Below, in pieces: positions 14,401 to 23,400 of a stretch of DNA of 64,000 bases. A program made the translations under genes and the position numbers. The notes under the pieces are model-generated. The model saw nothing but the letters and a program-made list of their open reading frames with translations, had not been told where the DNA came from and searched no databases. The stretch's first letter is position 1. Each line of letters starts with the position of its first letter. The stretch comes from Prunella strophiata. Lineage: Eukaryota > Chordata > Aves > Passeriformes > Prunellidae. The DNA is taken from positions 8,595,187-8,659,186 of the forward strand of contig JAZBQD010000027.1 of assembly GCA_036583965.1 (NCBI GenBank), read 5' to 3'.

Positions 14401-17400
14401 CATTCATGCAACTTCAAAATTTACTTACAATTTAAAGAGTTAAAAATGTATGATGCAGAGATTAGGCAGTTAGCCTGCAGAGGTTAATGCTGTTTGCATG
14501 GTTCATCAAATCTCTCTAATCCACTTCCATGATGGCATCAGTGCAAGTTAATGAGAGTCAAGCATCCAACTGGCCTATCTAATAATCTAATTGGTCTCTT
14601 ATCTGTGTTTGGACATATTTCAGTTGTTAAGGGAAAGAAGTCTATTTTGTAATTGCAGACACATCTGTTCACCAAACGTGGTTGTATTTCATAATTTAAA
14701 AACAACTGTGGTCAGTCAGAAGAAGTGCTTATGCATACAGCACATTTTAGAGTCTCATTTACCTGAGGTGCAGTTTCAAACTATAAACACCTGAACTCTC
14801 TCCCAGATCCATACAAATAGAACTCAGCAAATGTTACAAGTGAAAAGATCTAGACAATGAGGAATGATTATTCACAAACATCACAATGAAAAAATACCCT
14901 AGAATGCAAACACTCTTAAAAAAACCTGAACATTTAACAGGAAGTCATAACAGGACAGCATAGGCTGCAAATCAATATGCTTCAATATGCTGGTCAGGCA
15001 CAACCAGGAAGAAAGGGGCATTTTCTTTCGCAGTAAGTTAAGAAAAGCTCATAAACAAACCCCCCCCACTGTTTAAACTACTGTTTCCTGCTTGTGGCTT
15101 CTTATTTAAACTAAAATGCAGTGACCTTAAGGATATTAATGTTCATCCTCTTCTGACTTTGGGATATCAGCTCTGCTTTCCAACATTTCAGTCACAGAAA
15201 ACTTTTGTGCAGAAACCAAAATGAACATTTAAACCAGACAGCCTTACCTCTATACAACATATAAATTACAGAATTTCCTGTAATATCCTTTGAGCAGAGC
15301 CCATGCTGTCATGCATTTCTGTGGAATACTTTTTCAGGCAGCCAATAACTACTATGTTTTACCTATAAAAGTGACTTGCCTTTCTTGAACTGAAGAACTG
15401 AACAAAAATCGCAAGCAACAGGCCCAGACTTGAGGACTATAGATATGAGTAACTCCACTCAGCCAGCTAGAAATAAGAAAAAAAATCTAATTAGAGACAG
15501 CTCTGTTACCAAATTTTTGCTAATGTAATCCCTCAGATACATCTCAAATCAATGTGTGTATTAATCTGGACAAACACTTACACTCCAACTAATGGCAGAG
15601 CATAAGCCTTGGGATCAGACTCAAGCAGTAAAAGCAATTTCCGTGTTTGGTCCATAGTAAGGTAGCTGAAAGAAAGCAAAAGTTGGGTTGTTTTAGCATT
15701 TTCGAAGACAGTTTTTCAGAAAAAATATCCTGAAAAGACAAGTTTAGAAAATACTGTAAGAAAAGAAACGTAGGGGAAAAAATAATTTAAGACGAAAACT
15801 GCTCTTACTCCACACACCTAACAGCAACTCCCCAGCTTTTCAGCAATTCCCTGTGTATCAAAGAGTTATCAAACAAAATTTACTGAGTACTATTCATAGT
15901 ATTTTAGTGAATACTAGAATTAGTGTTCTTGGGGATTTGTTTTGAACAAGTGGTGTTAAATTTGAAGAGTAACTTTCAGAGAGGCATTCATAAAGTCCCT
16001 GTCCAAATAAAATGACATTCAGTTGCTTCACACTATTTCCCTGATCTATCCTTAGTTCATCCTATTAAATTAGTTACGAATCAGAATGATGACTTCCCAA
16101 CACCATCTCAGAAGCACAATTAACAAAAAAAACCAACTTTGGTTTGCATTCATCTGCTTTTCATTGTAGGGCAAGCACTGATGGTGTTTAAAAAGCTGGA
16201 AGCTGTTTATCATGTTAACTAGAGGTGTGTTCTCCTGCCCCAGTAGGAAGATCCTTTCACTAAAACCAAAAGCAAGAACTCCTACTCAACCAGTTAATGT
16301 TTTTGCTCCACCGTATTTCCTGTTTCTTGTTCATAACTTTTAACACATTTCCAAGGCCAGAAGACATGCCATTTTTATGCCAGTTATTTCACTAAAAAGC
16401 AAAGTACAGTTGAGATCTCTCCTACCCACCTCCTTTAGGAAAGGCAACTTTGACAGCTTTAGTACCACCCTTTACTCACCCACATTTGTAAGTTCCTTGA
16501 ACTTGTGCAATATTCATAGGACTGGTCAAATTTCTTGCCAGGGCTGTTGGAATAATTGGGACAGACTTCACAGGGGTGTATTCCAAAATATTGGCCACAG
16601 TAAGGGAAGCCCAGCAAAAATTAAAGTGTAGATTATCCAGGTTTTCTGTGAAAACAATGTGAGCTCTAACAGTGAGCAGTTTAGAAAGATCTAGAGATTC
16701 TTTACTGCACAGACTCTGCTGCAGACCCTAGAAGTAAGAAAAAAGCAAAGAGTTAAATACACTATATGATTTTCTATGATTCAAGGTGTATTACACTAGG
16801 AATTCAAATCATTCATCACAGCTACTATTGCATACAAAAAGCTATTAATGCAGGTCTCCAAAGCTCACTGCTCTACTGAATATAATGAATAATACAGAAT
16901 ACACTTGAAAATTAGCTATGCACACCTTAGCATTGTTTTATGATGTATTAGAAAACCTGGAGTTACTTCAATTATATTAAAATTAATATAATAACAGACA
17001 ACTAAAAGGCTCAAGCTGATTTGTCAAAGTTTTCTTACTTGCAATCAAGAAATATTTAATTTAACATCTGAATGTATCATCATGAGAAAGTTCAGAAGTG
17101 AAGCAGTTTAATTTGTATTATAAAATAAACACTACAACAAGTACAGGGAAAAGTCAACAGGAATGGAAAGTGTATTTAATAGATTACAGCACAGCACACA
17201 TTTCAGCTATGGCTGCTAACCTACAGAGGGCTTTACACATTTTGGGCGGGTCACTTGCCTAGCAACACTTCAGCAACAACTGCCCAAATACTGCAACTGA
17301 TTAATGACAGTTTTGAGGGGAAAAAAAGAAAAAAAAAGCTGTTTTCTCTTGTTTAAGTAAGTTTGCTGCAACTGCTTTTGTTTTGTTTTGCTGGTTTTAG

Positions 17401-18493
17401 TGGCTAGACCAGCTGAAAAACTGCAGTCAGTCAGCAAGATTTTCATCCAAGATTAAGGACTGTGTGATCCTTAAACACCTGTGAGGGTTAACTAATTTCA
17501 CCAGTTTCCAATGACACTCAAGCAGCTCATTTCACACAATTAACTACATAGTATTGGTTCAGCCATAACCTTGCTGTGCTGGGAATCAAGCTCTGTGCAT
17601 AGTCCAGTGCCCTGCCTGGCAGACAGTTCACTGTTTAAGAGATCCAAAAGTTGCTAAGAGCTGCCTACCTTGAAAGCCAAGCTGATATCTTCAACACTGT
17701 GCACTATTATATTATCTGAACAAGGTCCCCAGGCATTCACTGTACATGGAATCAAAAAGTCTCCAGGAAGGGATGCAGTTGGAATTTTGCCTGATCCACC
17801 AGCAACTTCTCGGCCAGGATCAAAGCGATCTACTGTTAGCGTGATGCCTTCCCCATCTTCAAAACAAATAAATAAAGTTAGAGTCCAAGAGCAACAACTC
17901 AGGCGCCTTAACTACATCTTAACCAACCAACCAATACTGCCTGTCTACCTCATGTTTAGAATTACCTTCATCTACTTCCAGGATCCCAAGCAGAAAACAG
18001 GAAAATAATTTCTTTTCATTCTGCTTAGCATGGCGATAGGCAAGCCGCAAGGTTTTCTCCACCAGAGATATTTTGGGGTTTCTAGAAAGAGACAATAAGC
18101 AAGTTTAGGTCACAAATTCTTTCTAATGCTTGTTTTTAAAAAGTATCACTTATCCATATGGGAAGAAAATAGAAAGAAATTTTAAGTTACTTTAAACTGA
18201 TGCACCTTCAAGCCACTGAACTGTGTGGAAAGCAAACTGAAATCTCTCCAGTGAAAATCCCTATATGCTTATAACAAACACACTGCTTCCTTTTCCTTTG
18301 GGCCTTGTCATACAACAGACTCAAAAGACAAAATGAGGCTTTGCATCAAACAATCCACAATTTATTTTAACCTTTAGTTTCCCCAAAAAGGGTATCAATA
18401 CCTGTAATAGGTGACGTGTGCGCCAATGACGTCGCCCATGGGGACTGGGTCCCAAAGTGCACACTTGGACAGAGGGAAACTGAAAGGGACCAT
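1594..18493 (-). CDS. STIL: STIL, centriolar assembly protein (15 coding exons placed; frame broken once)
   Basis: STIL (SIL) is the vertebrate orthologue of Ana2/SAS-5. It sits on the nascent procentriole, binds and activates PLK4, and recruits SAS-6 and CPAP to start centriole duplication. Identity rests on many conserved blocks: [17 protein letters not shown] at the N terminus, [27 protein letters not shown], the proline-rich [14 protein letters not shown]-binding motif (about residue 385), the PLK4-binding coiled coil [24 protein letters not shown] (about 730-755), the STAN domain around [14 protein letters not shown] (about 1,030-1,125) and the terminal QLRQLPKLF. Exons (complement): 18402-18509, 17966-18081, 17669-17856, 16480-16727, 15582-15665, 15380-15466, 13573-13720, 12329-12438, 11436-11550, 9592-10644, 8141-8291, 7173-7399, 5088-5277, 4229-4479, 1594-2407. 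All junction phases agree. The predicted length is about 1,290 residues against 1,287 in human. The start is the first in-frame Met in the first exon I can place; a short upstream coding exon may be missing. One extra base at 7,243-7,245 disrupts the frame. Confidence 0.95.
4229..4479 (-). CDS. STIL: STIL coding exon 14
   Basis: Encodes [20 protein letters not shown] through the conserved [19 protein letters not shown]. It contains a KEN triplet (4,252-4,260) at a place where, from memory, human has KKN. Acceptor TTCTTTAG, donor GCCAG|GTAAAA. Confidence 0.94.
5088..5277 (-). CDS. STIL: STIL coding exon 13
   Basis: Encodes [20 protein letters not shown] through [12 protein letters not shown]. 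Acceptor TCTTCCAG, donor TTACTG|GTAACT. LYQDLL continues into [10 protein letters not shown] in exon 14, as in other vertebrates. Confidence 0.92.
7173..7399 (-). CDS. STIL: STIL coding exon 12, carrying a one-base frameshift
   Basis: Opens [13 protein letters not shown] in the frame set by exon 11 and closes [17 protein letters not shown] in the frame needed by exon 13. The two halves lie in different frames. The exon is 227 bases where 226 would keep phase, and the shift falls at the CCC (plus strand) at 7,243-7,245. Read literally, a TGA follows at 7,236-7,238. Acceptor ATCCTAG, donor CCCA|GTAAGT. Confidence 0.9.
8141..8291 (-). CDS. STIL: STIL coding exon 11, second half of coiled coil
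   Basis: Begins [11 protein letters not shown], completing the coiled coil that binds PLK4 and oligomerises STIL, and ends SVSVAVSTG. Acceptor CTTCCAG, donor ACAG|GTAACG. It is GC-rich relative to its surroundings (an Ala-rich insert and a CGCGATCGCG stretch). Confidence 0.93.
9244..9262 (+). repeat. poly(T) tract in STIL intron
   Basis: A run of 19 T in the intron between STIL exons 10 and 11. It is simple sequence with no recognisable element attached. Confidence 0.9.
9592..10644 (-). CDS. STIL: STIL coding exon 10 (large central exon, disordered plus start of coiled coil)
   Basis: A single 1,053-base exon (351 codons, phase 0 at both ends). It opens [19 protein letters not shown], continues through a low-complexity Ser/Pro/Cys-rich region expected to be disordered, and closes with [18 protein letters not shown] and the first half of the PLK4-binding coiled coil (LKLLQAQ). 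Acceptor CCCTTCAG, donor GCTCAG|GTTTGT. Confidence 0.96.
11436..11550 (-). CDS. STIL: STIL coding exon 9, CPAP-binding proline-rich motif
   Basis: Carries [21 protein letters not shown]. The PRPxPxP segment is the known docking motif for the TCP domain of CPAP/CENPJ, which couples STIL to centriolar microtubule growth. Acceptor GGTTTTAG, donor CAACAG|GTAACT. Confidence 0.94.
12329..12438 (-). CDS. STIL: STIL coding exon 8
   Basis: Encodes [20 protein letters not shown] and then [16 protein letters not shown]. Acceptor ATTCCAG, donor AAAAG|GTAAAT. It leaves two bases of a codon, completed by exon 9. Confidence 0.92.
13573..13720 (-). CDS. STIL: STIL coding exon 7
   Basis: Encodes [20 protein letters not shown] then EFYEC through TVHLFK. 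Acceptor TGTTCTAG, donor AAA|GTAAGT. One of the most conserved blocks of the protein. Confidence 0.94.
15380..15466 (-). CDS. STIL: STIL coding exon 6, with GC splice donor
   Basis: Encodes [17 protein letters not shown] then [11 protein letters not shown]. Acceptor ATTTCTAG. The only donor that keeps phase is GAAAG|GCAAGT, a GC donor with an otherwise perfect consensus. It joins to G at 13,720 to make the conserved arginine of ERVFSES. Confidence 0.92.
15582..15665 (-). CDS. STIL: STIL coding exon 5
   Basis: A short exon (84 bases) encoding [17 protein letters not shown] then [10 protein letters not shown]. Acceptor TTTCAG and donor GT|GTAAGT. The phase is 1 base in and 2 bases out, matching both neighbours. 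Confidence 0.94.
16480..16727 (-). CDS. STIL: STIL coding exon 4
   Basis: Bounded by acceptor ACTTCTAG and donor GTGG|GTGAGT. It encodes about 82 residues including [15 protein letters not shown] and [12 protein letters not shown], the latter running directly into YLTMDQTRK of the next exon. Confidence 0.93.
17669..17856 (-). CDS. STIL: STIL coding exon 3
   Basis: Bounded by acceptor TTTTGAAG and donor CAAG|GTAGGC. It contributes 62 codons including [17 protein letters not shown] and [10 protein letters not shown], which match the vertebrate STIL N-terminal block. Confidence 0.93.
17966..18081 (-). CDS. STIL: STIL coding exon 2
   Basis: Bounded by acceptor TTTCTAG and donor GAAG|GTAATT. It encodes 38 codons beginning [20 protein letters not shown], a strongly conserved part of the STIL N-terminal region, and ends with one base of an aspartate codon completed by the next exon. 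Confidence 0.93.
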
Positions 18494-18509
18494 CCTTTTG
18501 GGAACAAAT
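18402..18509 (-). CDS. STIL: STIL coding exon 1 of those placed (N-terminal domain start)
   Basis: An acceptor TTCCCAG lies above 18,509 and a donor AG|GTATTG below 18,402. The exon enters with the third base of a codon, then encodes [20 protein letters not shown] and ends at TYY plus two bases of an arginine codon. It contains an ATG at 18,491-18,493. The incoming phase implies either a short upstream coding exon or that the bases before this ATG are 5' UTR. Confidence 0.9.
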
Positions 18510-19540
18510 CTGGGAAGATCACAGAGACAAAAAAAATTGATTAAGGTACATCATTATCTTTCAATGCTTAAAAGAAGAAAGAAAGGCATGATACAGTAAG
18601 AAAACCAACAAATGGGATACATAAACTGTTGGCACTTTTTTTTCTTTCAAGTCCAGGCCAACAAAGCACAAACTTTGTCCTACGAAGTTGTCAGAGTTAC
18701 AAAGTCAACACAAAACTTTTATTGTCCACCTGACAGTTTCTTTGTGCAGCCTTGGAAGATGTGTAGGCCAAAACACAAGCTTGCAGATAAAGCTTAAGGA
18801 AAATCTGCTTGGATATAGTTTAGGGAGAAAAAGAGTTATCACTAATTAGAAACTCCTATGGCACAAAAAAACTGATTTAGCAAATTTAACACTAGATCAC
18901 CTTCCCCAACCCTGTTCTAGTCTTCGTATTTCAAGTGAGCATTCAAACCACTTAAACTTTGAAGACTTCCGAAATAAAGTCTTGGTTTAACTCAAATAGT
19001 ATAGTGCAAAACTTGCAATCAGACTTCAAAGAGCCCTGAAGAAATCAGTATGTAATCACATTAACTTATTTACACTATCAAGATTAGATTTTTTTGAGGT
19101 GCCTAAACAAAGCAACATACAAAACAATTGACAGCCCATACAATCTGGCAAATACCCCAATACCTTTTAACAAATAAGCAAGAAGTTTCTTTGTAGTTAT
19201 CTCAAGCATGAAACTTTGCCAAGCAAAGGTGCTTCCTCTGAATTTCAGCTCGCCAGGAAAGAACTTTATTTTTAATGCAGCCCTCCAAGGAACTCAGCCA
19301 CCTCTGGTGCTTCCAGCGGCAGTGAATTAATTCCCTTAAAAGCCAAATGCCAAACAAGCCTCCAACTTAAGTTTGTAAAAGAAATTTCTTTGAAGTCCCA
19401 CTATTTCAACTTGACAATCACGAAGCAGTAGCCCACCCCCCCTCCTCCCACAGCTCATTATACCCCGAGCCGCCCTCGCAGAGTGCGGTGTGCCCGGCGG
19501 GGCGGGGGCGATGCGGACCCTCCCGGCGCTGAGCGGGTAC

Positions 19541-19700
19541 CTCAGATCCGGGCCGCGCCGAACGGGGTCCGAGCAGGGCCGCAACGCTGCCCTCTCCTCT
19601 TCACCCTCTCCCCAGCGCGGGGCCGGCCCGCTGCAGCCCGCGGCTCGGCCGAGCAGCGCCCGTGAGGGAGGAGCGGCTCCAACCGCGGCAGCGCCGCTCC
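19541..19700 (-). other. STIL: candidate STIL non-coding first exon
   Basis: A good donor, TGAG|GTACCC, lies at 19,539-19,540 on the minus strand inside the CpG island, in the right place for the 5' UTR exon of STIL. The upstream boundary (transcription start) is a guess from the position of the CCAAT boxes. No ATG in this exon is used. Confidence 0.35.
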
Positions 19701-19761
19701 CGCCGCGTCCCGCCCGCACCGGCGCCTCCGGCGGCCCCGGCCAGCCCTCAGTCCACGCCGG

Positions 19762-19841
19762 CCAATCAGAGAGCAGAACCCGCCCCCTCCGCCCGCGCCG
19801 GACCAATCGGCGCGCGGCGGGGAACGGGTCGCTCGGCCAAT
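19762..19841 (+). promoter_or_regulatory. three spaced CCAAT boxes (NF-Y sites)
   Basis: CCAAT occurs at 19,762-19,766, 19,803-19,807 and 19,837-19,841, all on the plus strand, each followed by C(A/G)G-type flanks (CCAATCAG, CCAATCGG, CCAATCAG). Spacing is 41 and 34 bases. Two or three CCAAT boxes about 30-40 bases apart are typical of NF-Y-driven cell-cycle promoters. Confidence 0.75.
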
Positions 19842-19887
19842 CAGAGCGCGGCCCGGGGAAACCAACCGCCAGCGCGCGCGCAGGGGG

Positions 19888-19893
19888 TTTAAA
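19888..19893. promoter_or_regulatory. CHR-like element TTTAAA
   Basis: TTTAAA sits 46 bases past the last CCAAT box, preceded by a GCGCGCAG stretch and four Gs, resembling a CDE-N4-CHR tandem bound by DREAM/MuvB complexes. The motif is palindromic, so it could act on either gene. It could instead be a weak TATA-like element. Confidence 0.4.
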
Positions 19894-19912
19894 AATGCCA
19901 GGGGGCGGGGAG

Positions 19913-19924
19913 CGCGCAGGCGCA
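19913..19924 (+). promoter_or_regulatory. NRF1-like site
   Basis: CGCGCAGGCGCA differs at one position from the NRF1 consensus YGCGCAYGCGCR. It is common in bidirectional CpG-island promoters of metabolic and cell-cycle genes. Confidence 0.4.
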
Positions 19925-20134
19925 GTGCGGCGATGTGGCGGCGTTGCCATGGCAGCGGGGGCGCCGCCGCCGCTGCCGCCGGGCCGGGCCAGGCCGGGGC
20001 GGAAAGGGCTGTGGCGGGGCGAACAATGAACCGACACGCCCGGTGCCGCTGGAGCGCCGCGCCGGCCTCGGCCTTCCGCAGCCCGGGTCCGGGACCGTGA
20101 GTCCCCGCAGAGCCGCCGCTGCCAGCCCCGCGCC

Positions 20135-20140
20135 CACGTG
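20135..20140. promoter_or_regulatory. E-box CACGTG
   Basis: A palindromic CACGTG within the CpG island about 200 bases before the CMPK1 ATG; a potential MYC/MAX or USF site. Confidence 0.4.
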
Positions 20141-20162
20141 CCCGCCCCGCCCCGCCCGGGAC

Positions 20163-20169
20163 CCGGAAG
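20163..20169 (+). promoter_or_regulatory. ETS/GABP-like site CCGGAAG
   Basis: ACCCGGAAGC is a close match to the ETS-family core and lies 174 bases before the CMPK1 ATG, a usual position in TATA-less promoters. Confidence 0.4.
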
Positions 20170-20336
20170 CACTTTCCCTCTGCGGGGACAGCGCGGCGGC
20201 AGCGGTACCACAGTCACAGCCCCGGTCACAGTCCCGGCCTCGGCCCCGCCGCTCCCCGCCCGCCCTTCGGCCGCCCCACGGCCGCCGCCCCGCCGCCGCT
20301 GTCCTGCTGCTGCAACGCCGCCGCCTCCTTCTCCTC

Positions 20337-20411
20337 ATGAAGCCCGTCGTCGTCTTCGTCCTCGGCGGGCCCGGGGCGGGCAAGGGGACGCAGTGCGCTC
20401 GTATCGTGGAG
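20337..20411 (+). CDS. CMPK1: CMPK1 exon 1 (coding part)
   Basis: 25 codons, [19 protein letters not shown] and then CARIVE, containing the whole P-loop. Donor GGAG|GTGAGG. The ATG has C at -3, a weak Kozak context. Confidence 0.97.
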
Positions 20412-23400
20412 GTGAGGCGGAGGGGGTGCGGGACTGCGCGGCCTGGCGACCCGCGGCGCCCCGGGCGCGGGGGGCCCTGGGAGTTGTAGGATCCGTGACC
20501 CTCTTCGGGGTGGTCGCCTGCGGGTCATGTCCTGCTCTGCTCGGTGGCAGGACCCCCATCTGCCTTTCGGTTTGATCTCTTGTCGAGCCTCCATCCATTC
20601 CTCGCTTCTTCGAGGTGATAAATAAAAATAACTGAGCCACATCACGCCTTTCGTGGGTGAAGTGGTGGGGCAGCCCCCACTCCAGCCCCTGTCAGGCCGC
20701 CTATCCTTTTCCCTTCTGCCTCTCCCCTCAGCCCCGCGGGATCACACTCTGCCGGTGGGTCTGCCTGCACCCGCATCCACCCTGGGGACACCACTGGGGT
20801 TTTTGCCTCCACCCGCTGGCGGTCTGGAGGCTGCTGCGGTTCGGGCCGGGGGCACGGCTTGCCCGCCGTGCCCGGGCGGAGGCAGAAGTTGCCGGAGGCA
20901 GAAGTTGCCGGAGGCAGAAGTTGCCGGAGGCAGAAGTTGCCGGCTGCCCGGGCGGTGCTGCCTCGCCAGGCCGGTCCCGCAGCCCGTCCCGAGTGGGTGG
21001 CTCCGTACACGTCTGCACGGCCACGTCGGTGGCTGCGGGGCTGCCACCCGCATGCTCAGGCAGCCGGAGCTGTGGCCTGGGAGGGGAGGTGAGGTGTCTG
21101 ATAGCCACTGGCGATACGTGTGCCTCAAATGGATCAAGGTCCGTGTCTCCTGAGAGGCCTGTCCCATAAATGTTACAGCTGGTACAGCAGGCATGCAGGG
21201 TGTTGGCTTTTTTACCCAGTGCCACCTCACTAAGTAATATGTTCAAAATTGAACGATTTTTTTTTTTCTGTGACACAATATGATAGAGGTCAAAGGATAT
21301 CCTGATGCCGTAGATTGTTCATCCTGTTCCTTCTTTTTAAAAAGCCTAAGACTGACAGTATAATTTGACTAAATTTTCAGTTATATTATCAAATTTTCAT
21401 TTTTCCAAATGTATTTTTTTAAACCTTTTGAGATAACAAATATCTAAGAAAGAACGGTGGATGATACATGGTGTAGTACTGTCCTTTTAAACACCAAAAA
21501 CCGCAGGGATAATTACAGTGTATCCAGGTGGATAATTACAGAAATAGTTAGGGATGAATGCTTCCAAACGTGTGTGTTGGATTTGAAGCAGCTCTTTTAT
21601 CTTTTCTTTTTTCCTTTTTTTTTTTTTTTACTGAGCAGTTGTATGTACTTTTCTTATTAAAAGCCATATAGGATCAAAGCTTATGCTGAAAGACATGGCT
21701 AAGAACTGTGGTGATGCCCATGTTCCTGAATCTGTTGGTGGGAAAGAACCCCAAAACTCCTGGAACAGACACGTTGTGTGTGTCCTCTGTTCTGGTGGTG
21801 CCCTGGGAGTGCTGTTACAGTTTATCCACGCTGCTGCTACATCCCAGACCTCGGTGTTGTATAACTAAGTTAAGTGAATTTGGTCCAGACTAAAAAATGC
21901 CGTTATGACTTTAGTTCTGAAGGACTTAAACCTCAAATTACAGACTCGCATTCAAACCAGCATATTCATTAAATTAAATTGTGGGATGGAAGGTTCATAG
22001 TGCTCATAAAGCCTTTTTGAGGCTTTTTTGGTAAGGTCAAAATCAGCCCCTGGCACGTAGCAAACAAATGAGCTTAAACTATAGGGGAACCTTGTAGGCT
22101 GTCATTAAATGGCTTTCAGCAAACCATTAGTGTAGCCTCAGGGCTGAAGTACCTTGTGTGGCTGCTGGCCTGTATTTAGGAGGATAAATGCCTATGGCTG
22201 GATAGGCTGATATAATTGGATAAAGACCACTTTATTAGGAGGAGTTCAAATGAGCCGTTGCTGCTCAAATGGTATTTCCAGCTAGAAAGGAAAAAAGAAA
22301 AACCTTGCTTGCGCAGTATTTATTTTCTTCTCTAAGCCTGGAAAGGGAAATCCAAACTCTAATAAATGTAAATTTGCTTTAATTCTGCTAATCCTGTTCA
22401 CTACATGGAAAGAAGTTTATTGAAGTCAGTGAGCTGACAGTAGAAAGCACTCAGACCTGTTGAATGCAAAGGACAACCTTCCTGCTGGCTCAGACACCTC
22501 CACGAGAGTCACTGGCTAAACTGGGAGGCAGAGAGGGCCTGAGGTAGTTTAAAGAACAGCTGGGCTGATGCAAGTGTGCTGGAAAACTTTAGAAAAAGGG
22601 CACATGAACAAGGAAGTGTGGGTGAAACACAGCAGAGGTACTGGAGAGCAGCAGCTTTTCTTAGCACAAATCCTCACCATGGCCCCTGGCAGCCCCCAGA
22701 GAGCCCTGCTGCAGGCCAGTGAGCAGCCTGTGTGCAGTCAATGCTGCCTTTGGGTTGAAAGTGTGTTTTTATTTGTATTTTAAACCCTGTTGGCAATTTG
22801 CCACAGAGAAAAGGGGCTGTAGCTGAGTAATAATAAACCTCATTCATCCTTGTTGTAAATGGACGGAATAATATTAGTTTACATTTGGAATGAATCTGAC
22901 CCAGTATCTTGCTGTAGAGCTGAAGGTTGTGCTGAACAAGAAGTCAGTATGAGCTATAAATATGTCTTGGTTGCTATTCATACTGGAGATTTGGGACAGA
23001 GCACATCACATGTGGAAGAAGTCTCATTTGGCTGAGGTGAGCTCTTGTATGAATTTAGCATCAAACCATTTTTATTAAAAACCAAGGGTGTCTGTGTTTT
23101 GTAGAGTAAAGGGGATATTATGTACTTAGTACCTGGGAACAATTTCTCAAAGAAGTGTTGTAATTTTTTTTGCAGACTATGCTTTACATTCCCAAGAAAG
23201 GGAGATGGGTATCCCATGTTGTAGGTGAAATATGTATTTGTTAAGTACTAACCTAAATCATAACCGCTCAATATGTGCGTGCTGGAATCCCTAAATGTGG
23301 AAAAGGCATGTATTCATGCCAAAATTGGACACAAATGGAGAAATGATTTGAGGGAAGAAGACCTAATAACAAGTGGAAATGGGTATTGACACAATGTAAG

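Larger units (their letters stand above)
19440..20560. promoter_or_regulatory. CpG island, divergent STIL/CMPK1 promoter
   Basis: A dense CpG, GC-rich block between two head-to-head genes, standing out sharply from AT-rich intron sequence on either side. It contains no convincing TATA box but several CCAAT, GC-box, NRF1-, ETS- and E-box-like motifs. The head-to-head arrangement with the CMPK1 ATG inside the island indicates a shared bidirectional promoter. Confidence 0.9.

Noticed and set aside
18585..18641. Minus-strand ATG followed by TATCCCATT as the missing STIL first exon
   Set aside because: It superficially recalls the human leader, but there is no usable donor, and the phase-compatible GT would create a stop codon on joining to exon 18,402-18,509.
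19933..20101. Upstream ATGs at 19,933 and 19,949 before CMPK1
   Set aside because: Both are out of frame with MKPVVVF and stop before the start codon. They would be uORFs only if transcription starts upstream of them, which I cannot determine.
20095..20112. GTGAGT followed closely by CCCCGCAG, resembling a donor and an acceptor
   Set aside because: The two sites are only a few bases apart, far too close to define an intron.
19336..20645. Several overlapping long open frames (up to 297 codons) on both strands of the CpG island
   Set aside because: GC-rich DNA is poor in stop codons in every frame; the frames encode low-complexity Arg/Ala/Pro/Gly and overlap a promoter and 5' UTRs. Only the CMPK1 exon is supported.
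20878..20941. Regular direct repeats that could suggest a CRISPR array
   Set aside because: Head-to-tail repeats with no spacers in a vertebrate intron; an ordinary minisatellite.
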